From NCBI GenBank assembly GCA_038503035.1, contig JAVSML010025178.1, positions 538,149 to 602,148 of the forward strand: a DNA stretch of 64,000 nt. Reading direction: 5' to 3'. Positions 24,421 through 37,033 of this stretch are shown in pieces (position 1 is the stretch's first letter; each line of letters starts with the position of its first letter). Origin of the DNA: Crocodylus rhombifer (Eukaryota > Chordata > Crocodylia > Crocodylidae). Position numbers and translations under genes: made by a program. The notes below the pieces were generated by a model. It was not told the origin of the DNA. It saw only the letters and a list, made by a program, of their open reading frames with translations, and made no database searches.

Positions 24421-27400
24421 GTGCTCACAAGATCACAGAACCCCTGTTGTATTAAGTGAACATGATGGAGGCCCAGACAAGTGGAGTTAAATGTTGCACC
24501 GACAACTGTAAATCTGGCATTTCAAGTGCTTGATTTTGCAACCTAAATAATTGTTTTTCTTTCACACAAATAAAATGGTGCAATGGTTGTTTTGCTGACA
24601 AACCAATTAGCCTCGTAGATGACTCTTACACAACCTCAGAAAAATCAAAACCAGCTGCCTATACACTTGGAAGATGCAAAAGTATGCCCGTATTTAAAAT
24701 TTAATAATATAAAAGCCAACTGTAGGTGTTACTCAAACCTTGAGTAATTCTATTGCCCAGTCATCTGGAGTCAGTAATTTCTGTCATCTCTATTAAGCGC
24801 ATACAATATCAGTTTTCCTAAAAGAATGTGAGCAGATGTTGTGCCTGGACTGCTAAACATTTTATGACAATTTTGGCAAGACTGTGTGAATCCATGTTCT
24901 GTATGTGTCACTCGGGATCACTGCCATCATTTTCTTCCTTGGCATTGATCAGACATGGACTTTCAATGTACGTTACCTCTACTCTCCTGTCCAAAACCAG
25001 AAAAAGAGCCAATAAGTAAGAGAGCCTTTTAGATGTCTATGTCTACTTTCCTGTACATTTCACTCAAAGAACAAACCCTGCACTTTTATTCACTTGATTG
25101 GCTTTACCTCTGCATTATTACTGTATTTAGCATACCACTAGCAACCAAGCAGAACCAAACAAACTCATGTTCAGACTTCAAAGCAGCTGAAACATTAATT
25201 GTGGCGTCTACATGTTTACACTGGATGGAGTGACATCCACCAGTTTCTCCAAGAAGAGTCACACAAGGTTCTGCAGATGGCTCAGGTCATTGCCAAAGCC
25301 TGCAGATATCACCCACCCACAGTGATCACTATACAGTTTGTTCTTGTAACTCGCTCTGTTTGTACCCAACCTTCATGCCATATTAGTCACCTAGATTTAG
25401 TCTCCTGAAAGCGTCACTGCTAGACTGATGCGCTCATTGGCCTATGAACCAATTGGTCAACTACACTGCAATAGAAAAATACTGCATGATGGGAATTAGC
25501 TGCATGATAGATTCTTAATTACAAATATAACTTGCTTGAAAGCAGGTATCCCCAAAGATTTTGCTTTTTATCCATCCTGGCAGCACCACTGCTTGCAAGC
25601 AAAAGATAATTCATAAGGTAATTCAAATAATTCAGCAGATAATTCATAATTCTGAAAGAAGAAAATCCTTGATGGGGATTAGTGCTCTGATCCCATATAG
25701 AATACTGTGGATGATCACGGATTTATCATTCGCTTCTGGTCACTAGCAAGTCACCAGGACAACAATCCTCTATGTCCAATGCATTGACAGGACTCCAGGA
25801 ATTGCTCGTTCTGGTGGTGAGGAGAAGAGATCCAGAACAGATATCACTGAAAATGGCATCATGTGAGTGTACTCTCTTACCATATTCCATTCATCCTAAA
25901 CAAAAATACTCCAGTACCTGCTTTCCATACTACCCAATGGCATCTCCAAACAAAGTCAAATATTCCAGTACCCTGAACATCAGGTCTGAGTGAGCAGCAG
26001 TAACTGTTTCCCCTATTCACTCGCACATAAGTTCATTCTTCTTCCTTTACATTCATTTCTTTGTACATCAGCAGGCTGCCTGTAGAAACAAGTAGCTAAA
26101 GTACTGTAAAACTTGAAATAGCCACTGGCAATTACATTACATGAGGCACTTTGTATGAAACAATAATCACAAAGTTTAAATTAGAACGCTGCTATTTGCT
26201 TGATGTTTTAGTTTTAAAACATCAGGTCAAGGACACAAATTCCTTATAGAAGACACTTTGTCATCTCATATATTATACCATGTCAGTGATCAGTGAACGG
26301 TGGGTGCATACATCTTTTGACCTTTTCCCAGGCTTTGTACTAGTTACCCATCTCTACAACATCTGACAGTCTCTCCTTGGAAAAGCCAGGAGGAGATGCT
26401 AAATGAGGGATGAATGAAGGAACCTTTCAGAAACTCACGTCTCATTTTAAGGACATGTCTGCATCCTTTTTGTCTACTCAGAAAATTAGAATATGTTGTG
26501 TGGGCTCCGGTGTGGCTGCTTTGTATCACTACTGCTTTGCAGGGGGGAGTTGTTAGGAAATGGCATGCTTCTCTTCCAACCAGACCCCCAACAAGAGACT
26601 CCGCATTTTTGGTGGAGTTCTGACAATACTTTTATCTTCTGCTCCACTTTCATTCTTAAGGCCCACAGGCACAATGCTTGAGTTGGGAATGTTTTTCAAC
26701 ACATCCACACTCAAACATCCAGAAAAAGCTGTGAAGCAACCAGGGGCTTCCGGAGGCTGACTATGCTACCTAGATGATGCCCTAGGCCCCCAGCAACATG
26801 AACATGCTAATGAAGGCCACTAGCTGTAAATCGGTCTAGTGCAAGCCTGGCACAGACTCAGATAACCCTGGGATCTTCCACTACTACAAATGTTGAAGGC
26901 AGGGCTGCAAGAAGTCAATGCAGCAAGTCTAACAGACATGCACAGTCAAGATCAAGCTCAGAGAGTATAGGAAATGAACACTAAAGAAAATGAACTCTTC
27001 TTCTGAATTTTTACCTACAAAGCTACCATGAAGTAAGATAGGGTAGAAATCTACAGCCAGCATCTGCTCGTTTTCACCCTGCAGTAAATGCAAGGTAGCT
27101 CATCCTCTCAACCACACTGCGTTCACCTTGATGTAAGAGTGCGCACTTGGGAATAACCAATTTGCTATAAATTTGCAACCTAGTTTACCTCATGGCATCT
27201 TGCTTGTTTAGCTACATCTGTATAACCATTCAGCAGATTGAGAGTCTGTTTAAGGAAGGCAAGTCCACTCTCATCCTATAGCGCGTGATATTATGGCTAC
27301 TCTAGGCAACAAATCTCCGGTGAGGTACATGTTTATTCTGTCTAAACAAGTCTGAAACAGGAAGAGGTGTAGTTCTCCTTTGCAAGTGAGGGGGGAAAAA

Positions 27401-27839
27401 AATCCTCTACCTTCTATTTCCAACACAGAATTACTGATTTATGAGCATCCTCCAACAATGGGCGCAGCAGCCACCACAGGATACATCCTGCTTGGGCACA
27501 CATTTTCAGAACAGGCGGCATATCTGAGTTCTGCAGGAAACCACAATGCGCCTCTACTGTTCACCTTTCACTTGAAACTCTGCAGTGGGCTCCTGCATCC
27601 ACAAAAGCCAAAGGACAAGTACAGCAACAACTGTAAGAGTTTTATCCCAAGAGTGAGGAACTGCTTTCATGCATCAGACTGGAATTAGACCAGAATGCCA
27701 TTTAGAGGGCAAAATCTTAATAGAAAAGTATTCCAGCACAGGGGCTCATTGCACAGCTTGTCAGTCTTGCCATGTCATGGTTATCACAGCAAGCCAAAAG
27801 CTGTCAGCAAAACTGACAAACCACTAGTCAAACTGCCTT
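24421..27839. other. Unique AT-rich intronic sequence
   Basis: No exon, RNA gene or element ends recognised. Small open frames have no family motifs. Confidence 0.45.
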
Positions 27840-27844
27840 GCTAT

Positions 27845-28020
27845 AATCTCAGTAGTCAAATGGGAATCTGTTGGGTTCTCGTCTTGGTTCTGTCATTGAC
27901 ACACTGGGTGAGGCAGAGCAAAACATGTTATCTGACTAGCCCTCCATTTCCTCATATGCAAAACAAGTTTACTACCTCCCTAACTTGCAAAAGGGTTGCA
28001 AGGATGAATGCAAGCCTTCT
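27845..28020 (+). repeat. MIR-like SINE fragment
   Basis: The phrases TCTCGTCTTGGTTCTGTCAT, TTTCCTCATATGCAAAACAA and CTTGCAAAAGGGTTGCAAGG with GATGAATG follow the plus-strand order of a MIR-type SINE. Confidence 0.6.
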
Positions 28021-28102
28021 TCCTCATGTTGAAAGCCATGCAGATGGCTACGAGAAAAGGGGCTGGCACCACAAGTATCAAGTCTCTGAAAATGGTCGCT
28101 GC

Positions 28103-28687
28103 TAGGGGTGTGCGAAACGGGATGTATTCGATTCGGATTCGGCCTGAATTGGGGACAGTGATTCGATTCATTGATTCAAATGGGCACCTCGAGGTACCAG
28201 GCACGGCTCATGAACGATGGTGAGGTGGATGAAGCGTCTCACAGGAGTGTGGGGGGACCCCCCGTGTGCTCAGCAGTGAACCCAGAAGTGGACTAGAAGT
28301 ACTTCTGGTCCATTTCAGGGTCCGCCACTGCGTGGCTGGGGGGCCCCCCGGTTCCCCACCCGGCTCAGCGATTGGCTGCAGGGGAACCCCTGGTGCCTCC
28401 CCAGACCCAGGAGGCACCAGTCACCGAGCCAGGGGAGATGCGGGGGTCCCCCCTGCGCACTCCCCGGCAGAACCAGAAGTGGACCAGAAATCCCGCTGTG
28501 CTCCTGTGGGATTCATAGATGCTCCATTTAAAGCTGTGTCTATGTCCGAATCACCAAAACTTTCTGAATCTCTCCGAATCAATTCGGAGCATTCAGATTT
28601 GATTTGGAGAGATTAAAGGGTCTCCTGATTCAATTCAGAGAGTTGGCTGCCGAATCAAATCAGCGACCGAATCTTTGCACAGCCCTA
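28103..28687. mobile_element. Nonautonomous hAT-type element, 585 bp
   Basis: The left end TAGGGGTGTGCGAAACGG and the complement of the right end TAGGGCTGTGCAAAGATT are the terminal repeats. Flanking 8-mers are GTCGCTGC (28095-28102) and GTCACTGC (28688-28695), a 7/8 match. Both subterminal zones are rich in GATTCGGATTCGG-like units. The middle is GC-rich and holds local palindromes around an AGAAGTACTTCT centre near 28305. No transposase. Confidence 0.88.
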
Positions 28688-29107
28688 GTCACTGCCTGTT
28701 TTGACACTTCAATGATATCTGGCTCAGGGGACTGGTTGTTTGATCCTACCAAGTAAATCCTTGCTCGTGCATAATATTCTATTTGCTTCTGGTTACCACT
28801 GGGTTGTGAAAAGTATAGAATCAGATACAAAGGTAAAAATCCCTTCTCAAGATAGCACTGAAAGCAATGTTTCATCCCCTGCTTCTTCATTACAGTTCCT
28901 GCATCTCCTCCTACACCAGTGCCATTGGTATGAGATGCAGTATTTATTACCATAACTCACTTTTGCTGCTGCGGTTGTCAGCCCAGCTCCTTTCCCTGCT
29001 GGAGTTGTCTCTGTCTGAAAGTACCGCCTGGGAGCTAAAAATCATGTGCCAACAGAAAACCCTCCAGCAGAAGAGTCATCATCAGGGATCTGGGTTTTCT
29101 GTTTGCC

Positions 29108-29305
29108 ATGGGGCTGCAGGTTGGGAGTGAGGGGCATTGGCAGGGCCAAGGGGCTGCAGGTCAGGAGTGAGGGGCACAAGCAGGGCCCGGGGTGTGGAGG
29201 GCTGTGGGTTGGGTGGGAGTGAGGGGCATTGGTAGGGCTAAGGGGCTGCAGGTTGGGAGTGAGGGGCAGGGCTGGGGTGGCTTGAGAGTGAGGGGCAATG
29301 CATGG
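29108..29305. repeat. GC-rich minisatellite
   Basis: Four to five diverged copies of a unit containing GGGGCTGCAGGTTGGGAGTG then AGGGGCATTGGCAGGGC. The spacing is irregular (roughly 50-70 bp). Read on the minus strand it yields a repetitive proline/leucine-rich frame that is not a gene. Confidence 0.85.
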
Positions 29306-29309
29306 GCAG

Positions 29310-32178
29310 GAACCAGGCATATCAAGGCTGCTCAGCACTACAAAGCAGGAGGGAACACAACCGCAGCTGGAACCGTATCCTGGTGAACAAAGGGGGCAGA
29401 GGGAGCTCTGATTTTCTATGATTAAAAAAAACCAAAACCAAATGCCAAAAGATATAGGTGTTTAAAATTGATTTCATTATAAATGATCGAGGCATTGGTA
29501 GGCTCCCAAACTGCTTTAAAATTGTAAACATATCAATAAAACATTGTGTTCAACTGACACCTAGGTAGTTGTGTTTCATTTTAACTGTGGAAAAACACAG
29601 ATTTTGAGGTTTTTATCAGAGGATTTGGGACTTTTAAAGAGAGAAAACCAAGATCCCTGGTCATCAGCCATCCTTGCAAATGATCCTGAAGGAAAAGGAC
29701 ACTGCTGACAAGCAACTGAGAAAACTTCCTTCAGTGAACAGGTCTCCCATCTCTTAGGACTTTCTGGCAGGAGAAAGCTGCACTCTTGTATTTGAGTCAT
29801 TTCTAAACTAATAAACTCAAACAGGTACAAAACTCTGTGTGGGTTCACTCAGCTCAGATAGAAAATAGCTTATTATGGTTCATATTAAACACACTCCTTA
29901 AGCTATGATAAGCAGGATGGCACAAGTTGTGTAGTAACTGAGTTTACGTGCAGCATTCATCATTACCCAAGCAGATAGGAAGAGCCAGGGAAAAGATTAT
30001 TTCAGCATTTCAAGGAGGAGGTGCATACAGATGTTAACTGTAAGAGACCCTTTCTGGGGGGCTGGGGCTGTGTGCTTTGTGGTATTCCTCCAGTTTGATG
30101 ATCTGGCTCCTTTGTGAAGCAGCTGGGTCACCACACCTGATCTGGGAGCTTAAGAGCTCCGAGAAGACACCATTCTTTCATCCAAAGGCTTTTTATTATT
30201 CTGCTGGAGACTTAATGAACTTACAATTCTACCCGTTTCATAAGTGCTTGGAAATTAATCAGACCAGAAACAAAAAGCCAGTCCATAAACGTCTGATTTC
30301 TCCAGGGTGAACCAGCTGCTAAACTGCAGGGGAATTTACTTTAATTGCAGCAGAAAGCAGGGGCCTGGAAGAGCCCACATCAGATCAGACGAGTGCAAAG
30401 GTTTATAAACGGCTACTACAGAGTCCCATGACGGTCTAGTCAGAGGGAGTGTGTGCCCACCCCCTACTGAAACTGGGAAGGCAAACATTACACACCCCCA
30501 GCCACCCGCTCTCATTCCCAGCCCTTCAGGAAGTTATGAAACAGATTTTCCCTGACAGTATTCTCTGGAGAAAAAGTTCACTTCATAAAGGTAAAATGCG
30601 TTCTTTTAATTATTATTCTTAGTGCCTCCCCAGGGGAGTGAAGGGGTTGGTGGGGGGAAGCCACAACTTTCCTTGCTTAGCAGAGAGATTTTAATTTTCC
30701 TGTATTGGTGCCAAGAATAGACACCCTAAATTCAACGATCCTAATCTCTAGCCATCCATCAATAGCAGGGTGGGACCATCTGATTCAAAATTTCTATTAG
30801 AGACTTTGTGTACTAAAAAAAGTCACTGTACCACCCAATTGTTCCTGCTGCTCTCCACTTACTGAAAGCAAGCCTTTTATTGTAGCTCCCTCAATAAAGC
30901 TTATGGTACTTTCCCAGAAGACTCATCATATCTGGCACCTTCCCACCGACCTTGCTACACCCCCATGTACCTCTCTGAATTTAAATTATGAGTCTGTGTT
31001 CTCCTAATACTGTCTGTTGTATCGTTCTTAGCATGACTGGAGCAGAAAACACTAACTCTGAATGCTCCTGAATGCACCAGAAGTTAGCAGGAAAGGGCTG
31101 ACTTACCACCGCAGAGTGAGGATTTGAGAGTGACACTCAAAGCACCGGTCAGTGGCAGTAAGGAGAAGCCCGTGGTTAGAACGGTTTTTGTGACAGTCGG
31201 AGAAAGAGATAAATGATACTTCTTCCTACCATAAGTGTTTAAAAGGTACAAGCAACTCTGCTAAAGATGTACTCTAAAGACATTAGGATAAAAATATTGC
31301 AATACTGGCCAAATATTTTTTTTAAATTTCCAGACAAGGAAAAAAGCATCAGAGTAACGGACTGGTATTACTCAAGCATGCGCAGAGTCAGCTGGATAAT
31401 AACAGGCTACAATCTGACAACTGATGGGGGAAAAATAATAAATATAAACACAAATATTGTAAGACCACTGTTAGAAACTGCAAAACAAGCTCACAGGAGA
31501 TAAAGTGAACATAACAAAACCTTTCAACCTATTTACCAAAGTGCTCAGAGTTCCCAATTTAATACAAGGGAAAACATTAATAAGCTGACCAGAGAACATT
31601 AATATGAAGCCACATCATTGTAGTTTAGAAATAAACCCACACAAAACAAAAAAAAGGCTATGTGGGCCTCACCGATGTCACAGCAACTTTCATTCACAGT
31701 AGCCCACCTAATGCCCTCAGTTAAGAAGAAAGCTAACAGCCAAGCCAGGTTTCTCTAGAGGTGAATACCTGGATTAGGTAGAAGAGCTGTATCTCAACTG
31801 AAGCTCTATAAAGTGTGACAGGATTGAGACAGGGCAATCCTGAGGCTCAATAGCGTAAATGGAACACAGCAAAGAAGGAAAACTTATATTAAAGTGTACA
31901 GCTCATACTGAAATGTATCCAGATTCAAGCTTCCCCAGAGCCTGAAGGGTGGGATGCCCTGCACACACTGCTTTGATTCAGCACCACCATTAACTAAAGG
32001 CAAGACAGATCAACTATTTCAAGGAAGAAAAATACACGTAAACCTTTTAGCTACACTTTAAAAAGCCACTAGGGCTTCTGCATCAACCTTAAAAAGGCTT
32101 GATATGCAGAAACTGCCGAGTAACCCTCCTCTGAAAACCAGGCCCTTTGACAGGGCCTTCAATTTGACATGTAAAAAC
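29310..32178. other. Unique intronic sequence
   Basis: No exon, RNA gene or transposon ends recognised. Composition is AT-rich throughout. Confidence 0.45.
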
Positions 32179-32559
32179 TTGAATCACCTACAGACAAGGT
32201 TCTTTGGGTGAATCTGGTATCTTTTATTAGACCAACTTAAATAGTTGGAAAACAATTTTTAAGCAAGCTTTTGGGTTCAAAAACCCTTCGTCAGGCTGAG
32301 GAAGTCTCTGCAGTTGGTGTGTGCTCTTCCTGGATGGAATGAAGAGTAAAGAAGCCAGAGGCCGGGCTGGTCTGCATGCAGGATAGGCAGTCAGTGAAGA
32401 TGTAGACTGAGGAGTCAATGGGTGAGAGACAGGTGATGGGGAGAGAAGCGGGATGAATAGTGGAGAAGTACCTGGGAAGTCAGATGTCAGGCAGGTTATA
32501 ATGCGTCATAAATCTAATCTATATTTAGTCCACGATTTTTAGTATCCAGGAGAAGGAGA

Positions 32560-33766
32560 ACAATGAAATAATCAACAACACACGTCACCATAACAACCTC
32601 TCGCTACCAGAGAAAAAGGCCATAGGATCTCTAAGATCTAACCACCAGATAGTAATAAACCCACCAGATAAAGAAGGAGCCATAGTCATCCTAAACCATG
32701 AAGACTCCTTAAAGGAAGCCAACAGACAGCTCTCTGACACCACCTACTACAAAGAACTACAAAAAGATCCTACTCCCCTTTTCACCAAGAAACTCAACAA
32801 TACCATCACATTCCATCGGGACTACAAGAAAAACTACAGACCTTGATCCCCCGACTACCTAACACAGAGACTTTTTACATGCTCCCTAAAATCCACAAAC
32901 AAGGGAACCCTGGCAGACCTATCATATCCAACTATGGGACCCTAACTGAAGAAATATGAGGTTTCATTGAATCAATCCTAAAACCGCTGGGCCCCCCAGA
33001 GCAAGTTTTCTCCAAGGCACTACAGACTTTCTACAGAAACTTAAAAACATAGACCACCCTCCCAGCAACACCGTCCTAGCCACCATGGATGTTACCAGCC
33101 TTTATACCTATATCCCACACCAGGACGGCATTCAAGCCTGCCTCACATATCTACAGGAACAAGATTACAACTCAAAATACAGACCCAAAGATATTACTGA
33201 CCTTATACACTTCATCCTCACACACAACAATTTCACTTTTAATAACCAACACTTCCTCTAGACTATGGGAACAGCTATGGGCACCAAAATGGCCCCACAG
33301 CACGCCAACCTTTTTATAAGCCACCTGGAAGAAGACTTCCTCAAGAACTACACCATCAAACCCTTGCTATACTTAGGATGTCACCGATGACATCTTCATC
33401 GTTTGGACTGAAAACCTGCAATCTCTGATTGAGTTCCATCAGAAATTCAACAATCACCATCCCTCCACCTGACTTTCTCTAGAGTACTCCAGCACCAGCA
33501 TCTCCTTTTTAGACACGATGATCAGTATTCAGAATGATAAAATACGGACCACGTTATACAAGAAACCCACAGATCAACATACATATCTGTACAGAACCAG
33601 CAATCACCCTAAACACACCAAAAAAGCTCTGACATACAGCCAAGCCCTCAGATACCACCGAATTTGCACTGAAGAGAATACCCGGGATTGCCACCTCACC
33701 AATCTTAAAAAGGCTTTCACCCAACAAGGGCACTCCTCCAGAGAGATAGATTGCACGTCTGAATGA
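32560..33766 (+). pseudogene. Penelope-like reverse transcriptase, frameshifted
   Basis: The order of blocks is INPPDKEGAIVILNHEDSLKEA (N-terminal region), ATMDVTSLYTYIPH (a motif A position near 33080), MGTAMGTKMAPQHANLF (33265-33315), DDIFIVWTENLQSLIEFHQK (motif C position, near 33385) and SISFLDTMIS with KKPTDQHTYLYR. Several of these need different frames, and stops occur for example at 32844, 32958 and 33259. This is decayed coding sequence, not a host gene. Confidence 0.9.
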
Positions 33767-33886
33767 TCAACTTGGATACCACATGAAGAACTGCTGCAGT
33801 ACAGAAGAAACCCCCCTACAAATTGCATACCGCTGGTTACAACATACCACTCCTCCCTTGAACCGGTACAGAAAATCTTCAAACAG

Positions 33887-34369
33887 TTGCAACCCGTACT
33901 AGAAAGAGACCCTGTTCTTAAAGAGATCTTCCCAGAGCCACCCATCCTAGCCTTCAAACAAGCACCGAACCTCACTAACCTCATCACCAGAAGCAAAATT
34001 CCTCAAGCCCAGAACACACCAAATGGATCCAGAGCATGCCATGACAAGAAATGCAAAATCTGCCAACACATCTCCACCACCCCCACAATTGCTACACCCC
34101 ACAACAGAGCCATCAGCATTCCCGGATCTTACAGCTGCACCTCCAGAAATGTAGTATCTCTCATCCAATGCACCAAATGCCCTGATGGAACATACGTAGG
34201 AGAGACCGAACAACAACTGCACACCAGAATGAATGCAAACTGGAAATCTATCAGAGACAGGAATACCCAATTACCTGTAGAGGCACATTTCTCAGAAGAA
34301 AACCACTCTCTCCCCAGTCTCTCAGTCCTGATCCTCAAAGGAAACTTACACAACACCTCCCAAAGATGA
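33887..34369 (+). pseudogene. GIY-YIG endonuclease part of the Penelope-like element
   Basis: A 160-codon open stretch, the best-kept piece of the element. It has a cysteine/histidine cluster ACHDKKCKICQH (near 34035), then LIQCTKCPDGTYVGETEQQL with LHTRMN, where GTYVGET is the YIG half of the nuclease core. PVEAHFSEENHS follows, giving the conserved His/Glu-containing region. In Penelope-like elements this domain nicks DNA during insertion. The frame is open here but is separated from the RT by stops upstream, and it ends at 34367. Confidence 0.9.
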
Positions 34370-34824
34370 GCCTATGAACTCCACTTCATCAACCTGCTGG
34401 ATGCTAAAAATCATGGACTAAATATAGACATTGGATTTATGACACATTATAACCTGCCTGACATCTGACTCCCCAGGTACCACTTCACTATTCATCCCCC
34501 TTCTCTCCTCCCACCTAGCCTGTCTCTCACCCATTGACTCCTCAATCTCCATCTTCACTGACTGCCCTGACTGACTGACTGCATGCAGACCAGCCCGGCC
34601 TCTGGCTTCTTTATTCTTCGTTCCATCCAGGAAGAGCACACACCAACTGCTGAAATTTTTCCTTAGCCTGACAAAGGGTTTTTGAACCCAAAAACGTGCT
34701 TAAAAATTGTTTTCCAACTATTTAAGTTGGTCTAATAAAAGATATCGGCTTCACCCAAAGAACCTTGTCTGCCTATGTCCTTAGACCAACATGGCTACAA
34801 CCTACACCCCTGAATCACCTACAG

Positions 34825-36221
34825 GTACTGGTTTGGCCCTCCAGATGTAGCAGTGAAGGCATGGGGGGAGAAGTAGCCTGCACTGGGAAAGCAAGAGGAA
34901 CAAACTCTACAAGATAAAGAGAAGTACTGGATACATTACAGAGAAAGGGGAAGGGCAGGTACAGATTAGGAACGTTCGTTACTTTTTTAGATGCAATTGA
35001 CAGTCAGCACTTTAGAAAAGAACCTCACAAATTCATACCTATGCCTGCCAGACCCATTACTTGTTTACTCTGAAATCTTCAAACAATAAACTGTAAAGAA
35101 ATTTGCACCACAAAATGTACTTTGACTCTGTATTTTGAAAAGCATTTAGTTCTTTATACAAAAATAAGGAAGTGTATTCATGTTCAACACCACCCCAATA
35201 CTACCAAGTTATTGAGAGAAGTGAAACAAACTGTTGCAGATTTTGTTGGAATGATCAGCTTTGTGGATTAGAACAAAAATTAATAACTCTTTACTGGAGT
35301 ATAAATTAATAATATAATAATGCTGAACAATTATATATCACTTTTACATGTTTTCCAGTACTCTGCATGCATGCATTAATAATTTACATCAACATTGTTC
35401 TCATTTAAGTTTAACAAATTAAAATATATATAATTACTTTTCTGAAATATTTTTCATTATGAAACACTCCGAAGTGTACTATGTATATGCAGATGAATGT
35501 CCACCCATTATGGAAATGCAGCCACCAGTGAGATAGGACAGTAAGAGATAAGTAAAGAAATAGCAGAAATATAACAAAACAGACACTGCTGAAGGGACAG
35601 TAAAAATAGGCAGAACCTAATTACCACGCCTAAATCTAGCCAGAGCATATCATTACTCCTGCAGAAGACACCATATGGTCTTCCAAGATGGACTGGTTTT
35701 ATATGTACTCTGAAGTGCTTTAAAACGTCATGTGCGTGACCTGTAATTAATGCCTAATAGTCTCTCAGCCTTTATTTATTCCATTTGTAAACTGCTCCAG
35801 AACTTTGCACTGAAACTACAGAATAGCTGTAGTATACAAGCCAGAAGGAAACCAGAGTTTTGGTCAGCCCGGCAGAAGACAGCCAGGGCACTGGGGAACA
35901 TGTGAGAAGTAGTTTGAGCTTGTAGAAGAAATATATTAACTAGATGTTAAAACACTCTGTGGTGAAATTGTTAATACAGTTACATATCTAACTAAACCTC
36001 CCACTGAGACACATCTCAAATGAAAGCTGTCCAGCTGTCTACAAACTCAGGTGGGAAACATCACATCACTACATTCAAGCTTTTAAAGGGCAAAAACATT
36101 TTTTAAATGGAAATCAGAAAGGAGCACAATTTAGGTGCAAATTCTTCAGCATTGTTGTGACCTAAAGCAAGAATCACAAAGAGAAGTGTTTCTTTTTGCC
36201 ACTAAAGTGGTAAGAAATAGA
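34825..36221. other. Unique AT-rich intronic sequence
   Basis: No repeat or exon recognised between the Penelope-like element and the donor of the 639-bp exon. Confidence 0.45.
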
Positions 36222-36227
36222 GCTTAC

Positions 36228-36866
36228 CCTTTCCACTTGACCTTCTTTGTGCTTCAGTTTATACACTTTCAGCTTTGGAAGGAAAATCTCTGTATAGTTT
36301 TTATCTTCTAGGCCTTGAAGCAGTACCCCATGGAATGCCAGCCTGCAGGTGTTTGCATGAATATCAGTATCCAGTTTTGACCCAATTACAAGACAGAGTC
36401 GAGGACAAGTGACTGGTTTTTCAAACTCCACTAAGGCCCACTGTTGCTTCGGGAGCTGCTCTCCTGTCTGGTCATTATCCTTGTTTTCATCAGAAGCCTT
36501 TGAATCCTTGGACAAATATTCTTCTTGATAAAGGTAATCTTTTTCAAAATCAAAAGCATTGTCCAGGGGCTCTTTGTTGAAGTCAGCAGGGGCTGGACTG
36601 AAGAACATTACTCGTCCCATAACTGTTTCGTGACCAACTGTGATATGAAACTTGGCTTTGGTCTGCAGCGCACCTCGAAAATACTGAATTTTCTTCAGGG
36701 AGATAATGGCAGCATGTATGGTCTGGAGAGATTCTGGAGTACAGATGAGGCCCCGTTCTAGCAGCTTGGGATCAAACTGGGTCACACAGATGCCTACCCT
36801 GTCCCCCTGCATGGCATAAGTCACGGGAGTATGGAACATCTGCATAGACTTGACTTTCTTTGACAC
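36228..36866 (-). CDS. EEFSEC: EEFSEC internal coding exon (domain II end, domain III, linker)
   Basis: This 213-codon exon of the selenocysteine-specific elongation factor is uninterrupted. The protein is the specialised GTPase that delivers Sec-tRNA(Sec) to UGA codons on the ribosome together with SBP2 and the SECIS RNA element. The translation starts VSKKVKSMQMFH and contains GDRVGICVTQFDPKLLERG (domain II, about residues 21-39), FHITVGHETVMGR (domain III, about 73-85), an acidic, probably variable linker (about 119-140), then QQWALVEFEKPVTCPR and the KVYKLKHK stretch before VER. These blocks match the vertebrate EEFSEC family as I know it. Splice sites on the minus strand: the acceptor reads CCAAACAG after a pyrimidine-rich tract, with the exon's first base at 36866. 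The donor GTAAGC runs 36227-36222. The exon starts and ends in phase 0, so its loss would stay in frame but remove domain III. No frameshift or stop is seen. Confidence 0.96.
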
Positions 36867-37033
36867 CTGTTTGGAAAGAAGCAAAAGAAATAAATATAAG
36901 CAATGAATTATCTTATTTAGATAAATGGAAAAAGCATCAACACATCCTGTATTATGCTCCATTATCATGCTCTCCCAAAGATTCACATGCTAAAGATGAC
37001 CCAAAGTTTTGAAAAGTGGGAAATAAACACATT

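Larger units (their letters stand above)
32194..34810 (+). mobile_element. Penelope-like retroelement (GIY-YIG type), nearly full length, broken
   Basis: A perfect 14-bp target duplication, TGAATCACCTACAG, flanks it (32180-32193 and 34811-34824). Long inverted arms of about 350 bp (32194-32545 and about 34405-34775) enclose the coding part, with roughly 8% difference over the outer 100 bp. The right arm runs on for about 35 bp (TTAGACCAACATGGCTACAA). Inside, plus-strand frames carry Penelope reverse-transcriptase blocks and a C-terminal GIY-YIG endonuclease. Stops and frameshifts break the RT, so the copy is inactive. Penelope-like elements reverse-transcribe at their target and often leave such inverted, partly duplicated ends. 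Confidence 0.93.
16374..36227 (-). other. EEFSEC: EEFSEC intron between the two visible exons
   Basis: This 19.85-kb intron is bounded by GTAAGC at its 5' side (36227) and TTTTGCAG at its 3' side (16374). It holds a GC-rich module (17.4-18.3 kb), a hAT with a nested CR1 (18672-20706), a CR1 tail (24.0-24.4 kb), a hAT (28103-28687), a minisatellite and a Penelope-like element (32194-34810). No further exon was recognised in it. Confidence 0.85.
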
